Source: Thermoactinomycetaceae bacterium
Lineage (GTDB): Bacteria > Bacillota > Bacilli > Thermoactinomycetales > Thermoactinomycetaceae
Length of the DNA: 6,829 nucleotides
Assembly: GCA_025449475.1 (NCBI GenBank)
Contig: JANWJM010000106.1
Coordinates: 1 to 6,829 of the forward strand
Reading direction: 5' to 3'
Position 1 is the first letter of the stretch. Every line of letters starts with the position of its first letter. Below, one piece after another: positions 5,269 to 6,829 of the stretch. Below the pieces are notes generated by a model. That model saw only the letters and a list, made by a program, of their open reading frames with translations, ran no database searches and was not told where the DNA came from. A program made the translations under genes and the position numbers.

Positions 5269-5718
5269 TTAACGATCATCCGCTTCGGACCAAACTTCTA
5301 CTTTCTTCATCACTGTACCTTCTTTCATCGCGAGGACATGTTCGAGTCCAGAAATGACCTGACCAAATACGGTATGTACACCGTCAAGATGCGGTTGGCT
5401 TTCATGAACGATAAAAAATTGAGAAGAGCCTGTATCTTTCCCCGCGTGTGCCATAGAGACCGCTCCTGGAATATGTCGGTGCGGGTTATTTTCTGTTTCA
5501 CACTTGATCGTGTAACCTGCATTACCTCTCCCGTTTCCTAAAGGACAGCCACCTTGACTCACAAAACCGGAGATCACGCGATGAAAGGTTAAGCCATCGT
5601 AAAATCCTTGTTCCGCTAAAGATTGAAAGTTTTTTACAGTATTGGGTGCTGCATCTGGAAAGAAATCAATCAAGATTTCCGCATCGTTTTCAAGCGTAAT
5701 TTTTCCTTTTATGGACAT
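5269..5718 (-). CDS. ppiB: Cyclophilin-type peptidyl-prolyl cis-trans isomerase
   Basis: Cytoplasmic foldase of 149 residues that speeds cis/trans isomerisation of Xaa-Pro bonds. It is a single cyclophilin domain of usual bacterial length (B. subtilis PpiB is close in size), without signal peptide. Motifs: NFQSLAEQGFYDGLTFHRVI (30-49) containing the catalytic Arg47; FVSQGG with Gln55; SMAHAG.DTGSSQFFI (88-103) with Phe102 in the active-site wall; and HLDGVHTVFGQV (110-121). The position of human CypA Trp121 is His110 here, as in other bacterial members, which in that family goes with weak cyclosporin binding. The start is fixed by AAGGAGGAG six to seven bases upstream. It has its own promoter and terminator, so it is expressed alone and probably constitutively. 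Confidence 0.96.
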   Translation of the reverse strand: MSIKGKITLENDAEILIDFFPDAAPNTVKNFQSLAEQGFYDGLTFHRVISGFVSQGGCPLGNGRGNAGYTIKCETENNPHRHIPGAVSMAHAGKDTGSSQFFIVHESQPHLDGVHTVFGQVISGLEHVLAMKEGTVMKKVEVWSEADDR

Positions 5719-5744
5719 TCTTCTCCTCCTTTTAGTACTCTTTC

Positions 5745-5773
5745 ATTATAGCGGAAGGGATTTAGATTGAAAA
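5745..5773 (-). promoter_or_regulatory. Sigma-A promoter of ppiB
   Basis: On the minus strand TTTTCA (5773-5768) and a perfect TATAAT (5750-5745) are separated by 17 bases. Transcription would start near 5738, leaving a leader of about 20 bases with the ribosome binding site. Confidence 0.65.
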
Positions 5774-5853
5774 TAGGAAACGGCATCAAAGGGAAAGAGA
5801 TTAAAAGATGGTGTTTCTGAGAGCATCGGGGCAAAGCGGGTCTAAAAAGGGAA

Positions 5854-5885
5854 GACCCCCAGAGGGCATATGCCCTCTGGGGGTC
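5854..5885 (-). terminator. 32-bp perfect palindrome, terminator of the 35-codon gene
   Basis: Sixteen-base arm GACCCCCAGAGGGCAT is followed at once by its exact reverse complement. Read on the minus strand it begins 12 bases after the stop codon of the small gene and is followed by TTCCCTTTTT, an interrupted T-tract. The plus-strand side has no T-tract, so the minus orientation is favoured. It also insulates ppiB from upstream transcription. NdeI-type CATATG lies at its centre, where the RNA would form a tight loop. Confidence 0.8.
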
Positions 5886-5897
5886 ATTCACTGGGAG

Positions 5898-6005
5898 TTA
5901 CTTACTCCCTTTCCCCGTTCTGTACGGGTTGCCGTTGGGGAGATGGGGATAGGGTTTCTTTGGTGGTTTTTGCCCGTTGGGGTTGCCCTTGGACTTATTA
6001 GACAT
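5898..6005 (-). CDS. Small basic Pro/Asn/Gly/Lys-rich protein, 35 residues
   Basis: I do not recognise this protein. It begins MSNKSKGNPNGQKPPKK and ends with a PNGNPYR segment and GKGSK. It has eight Lys, one Arg and no Asp or Glu, so it is strongly basic, and it has no hydrophobic stretch, signal peptide or Cys. The case for a real gene is its complete set of signals: an extended -10 promoter at 6073-6081, the purine-rich site AAGGGAG just upstream of the ATG at 6005, a clean TAA stop and a perfect terminator hairpin 12 bases later. Composition resembles minor small acid-soluble spore proteins of Bacillales, or nucleic-acid-binding small basic proteins; both are inference from composition only. 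The promoter looks like sigma-A and not the sporulation sigma-G type, which argues somewhat against a spore-core protein. Confidence 0.72.
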   Translation of the reverse strand: MSNKSKGNPNGQKPPKKPYPHLPNGNPYRTGKGSK

Positions 6006-6072
6006 GGTCTACTCCCTTCCATGGGCTCGCTTAGCCTTGTTGGCTGGCGTGTCAGACTTTCTGACTAGTCAA

Positions 6073-6081
6073 AGTATAGCA
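6073..6081 (-). promoter_or_regulatory. Extended -10 promoter of the 35-codon gene
   Basis: On the minus strand TGCTATACT (6081-6073) is an extended -10 with five of six matches to TATAAT. A -35 at 17 bases would be TTTCCT, three of six. Transcription would begin near 6066, giving a leader of about 60 bases that contains a small hairpin, GTCAG-AAAGT-CTGAC. Confidence 0.55.
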
Positions 6082-6160
6082 TATAAAAGATAAAAAGGAA
6101 ATAGGTTTATTGAGTTTTTATTCTGATCATTTTTACTTCTGAAATTTTCAATCCTCTTTT

Positions 6161-6208
6161 AAAAAAAGCCCATTATACCTGCTTCCCGGTTGTCTTAAAG
6201 AAGCAGGT
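6161..6208 (-). terminator. Probable terminator of the AEC transporter gene
   Basis: ACCTGCTTC (minus strand, from 6208) pairs perfectly with GAAGCAGGT (to 6177) around a 14-base loop. The first arm overlaps the last codons of the gene. A run of seven T (6167-6161 on the minus strand) follows nine bases after the stem, farther than in a canonical terminator, so efficiency is uncertain. Confidence 0.5.
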
Positions 6209-6829
6209 GAAAGATCCAAGGTAAAGTGATTACACTCAGGCATGTACTCACTAAAGTTGTACTCGAGACTAAGTTGGGATCGGCATCGTATTGAACAGCG
6301 AAGATGGTAGTGTATACGGCTGTGGGCATGGCAGCCATCAGAATCATAATCTGCCTTGTCAATGGATCGACCGGTAGTAGGAATGTGATGATCCAAGCAA
6401 TAAGAGGAGAAAGCAGTAGCCGGATAAACAGCGATAGAGAGAGTTTAGCAAGGGAGATCTTTTTGAACTCAATCGTGGCAAGCTGCATCCCTAAGAGAAT
6501 CATAATAGTGGGAATGGCGCCATCGGCTACGAGTTGAACAGCTTCCTGTACGGTTTTTGAGAGCGGAACATTTAAGTATTGAAACGTCAATCCGATCATC
6601 GCTCCGTATGCAATGGGCGTTTTTTTTACAGCATTCAGGGCAGAGCGAATTCCATCGGCTGAGGGACTCCCTTTCGCTGCGAAATAGACGCCTACGGTAC
6701 TTGTGAGAAGTGACTGAAGCACCATAAGAGCAATTGCAATATCCAGAACATCCATTCCAAATAAAAAAAGAACGACCGGTGTTCCAAAATTTCCATTGTT
6801 CATAAATGCCGAAGCTAAGATCATGCCGC
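6195..6829 (-). CDS. AEC (auxin efflux carrier)-family transporter, C-terminal part
   Basis: About 211 residues are visible; the frame stays open to the window edge, so the N-terminal third of a protein usually near 310 residues is missing and no start can be given. The family is a group of inner-membrane secondary transporters (malonate, malate and other small anions are known substrates of MdcF- and MleP-type members); the substrate here is unknown. The first visible residues include NNGNFGTPV, the conserved GN-x-G-x-P motif of these carriers. About six hydrophobic segments follow, including IPTIMILLGMQLA and a final segment, LVSTCLSVITLPWIFHLLL, typical of the family C-terminus. The stop is at 6195-6197, overlapped by a terminator-like hairpin. 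It is transcribed toward the 35-codon gene, which has its own promoter 110-120 bases downstream, so the two are probably not one operon. Confidence 0.9.
   Translation of the reverse strand, partial: GMILASAFMNNGNFGTPVVLFLFGMDVLDIAIALMVLQSLLTSTVGVYFAAKGSPSADGIRSALNAVKKTPIAYGAMIGLTFQYLNVPLSKTVQEAVQLVADGAIPTIMILLGMQLATIEFKKISLAKLSLSLFIRLLLSPLIAWIITFLLPVDPLTRQIMILMAAMPTAVYTTIFAVQYDADPNLVSSTTLVSTCLSVITLPWIFHLLL

Noticed and set aside
5861..5878. 32-bp palindrome as a mobile-element end or recombination site
   Set aside because: Position 12 bases after a stop codon with a T-rich tract on one side is explained by transcription termination.
5709..5891. Minus-strand 60-codon frame between the small gene and ppiB
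   Set aside because: It runs through the 32-bp palindrome and the ppiB promoter and ribosome binding site, and overlaps the ppiB start; it has no start signals of its own.
5808..6068. Plus-strand 86-codon frame
   Set aside because: It is antisense to the 35-codon gene, its leader and its terminator, and has no ribosome binding site.

Overview
The window reads as ordinary chromosome of a low-to-moderate GC Gram-positive spore-former type (Firmicutes, Bacillales). The evidence is a Bacillus-style one-piece tmRNA with a GK...ALAA tag, strong AGGAGG-type ribosome binding sites, rho-independent terminators with U-tracts, and proteins that look most like Bacillus relatives (a PpiB cyclophilin, a CYP109-like P450, a MATE exporter, a YdjC/ChbG deacetylase). 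I cannot name the genus; Thermoactinomycetaceae or another thermophile-related Bacillales family is only a guess.

Layout, left to right. Positions 14-520 on the plus strand form a stable-RNA operon: a sigma-A -10 box, ssrA (tmRNA), then tRNA-Thr(CGT) 11 bases later, closed by one terminator. A gene-free leader of about 290 bases (521-812) follows, then a MATE-family exporter starting at a GTG (813-2165). Its apparent terminator lies inside the 3' end of the convergent ydjC/chbG-type gene (2180-2986, minus). The divergent gap 2987-3267 holds an orphan terminator-like hairpin and an extended -10 promoter for a 177-residue protein of unknown function with an EthD/ABM-like N-terminal half (3268-3801, plus). 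That gene converges on a cytochrome P450 (3868-5022, minus) across a long perfect hairpin. From there to the right end everything is on the minus strand: the P450 with an inverted repeat at its promoter, ppiB with its own promoter and terminator, a 35-codon gene (5898-6005) with a complete set of expression signals, and the C-terminal two thirds of an AEC-family transporter cut off by the window edge.

The genes do not form one pathway. Nearly every one has its own promoter and terminator, so this is a run of single-gene units. The only possible functional pairing is the EthD-like protein with the P450, which face each other and share a terminator-like hairpin. The items most worth checking are the 35-residue basic Pro/Asn/Gly/Lys-rich protein, the 31-bp inverted repeat at the P450 promoter, the tandem 18-bp duplication in the 177-residue gene and the orphan terminator at 3109-3143. 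I found no CRISPR array, insertion sequence, prophage or toxin-antitoxin module.
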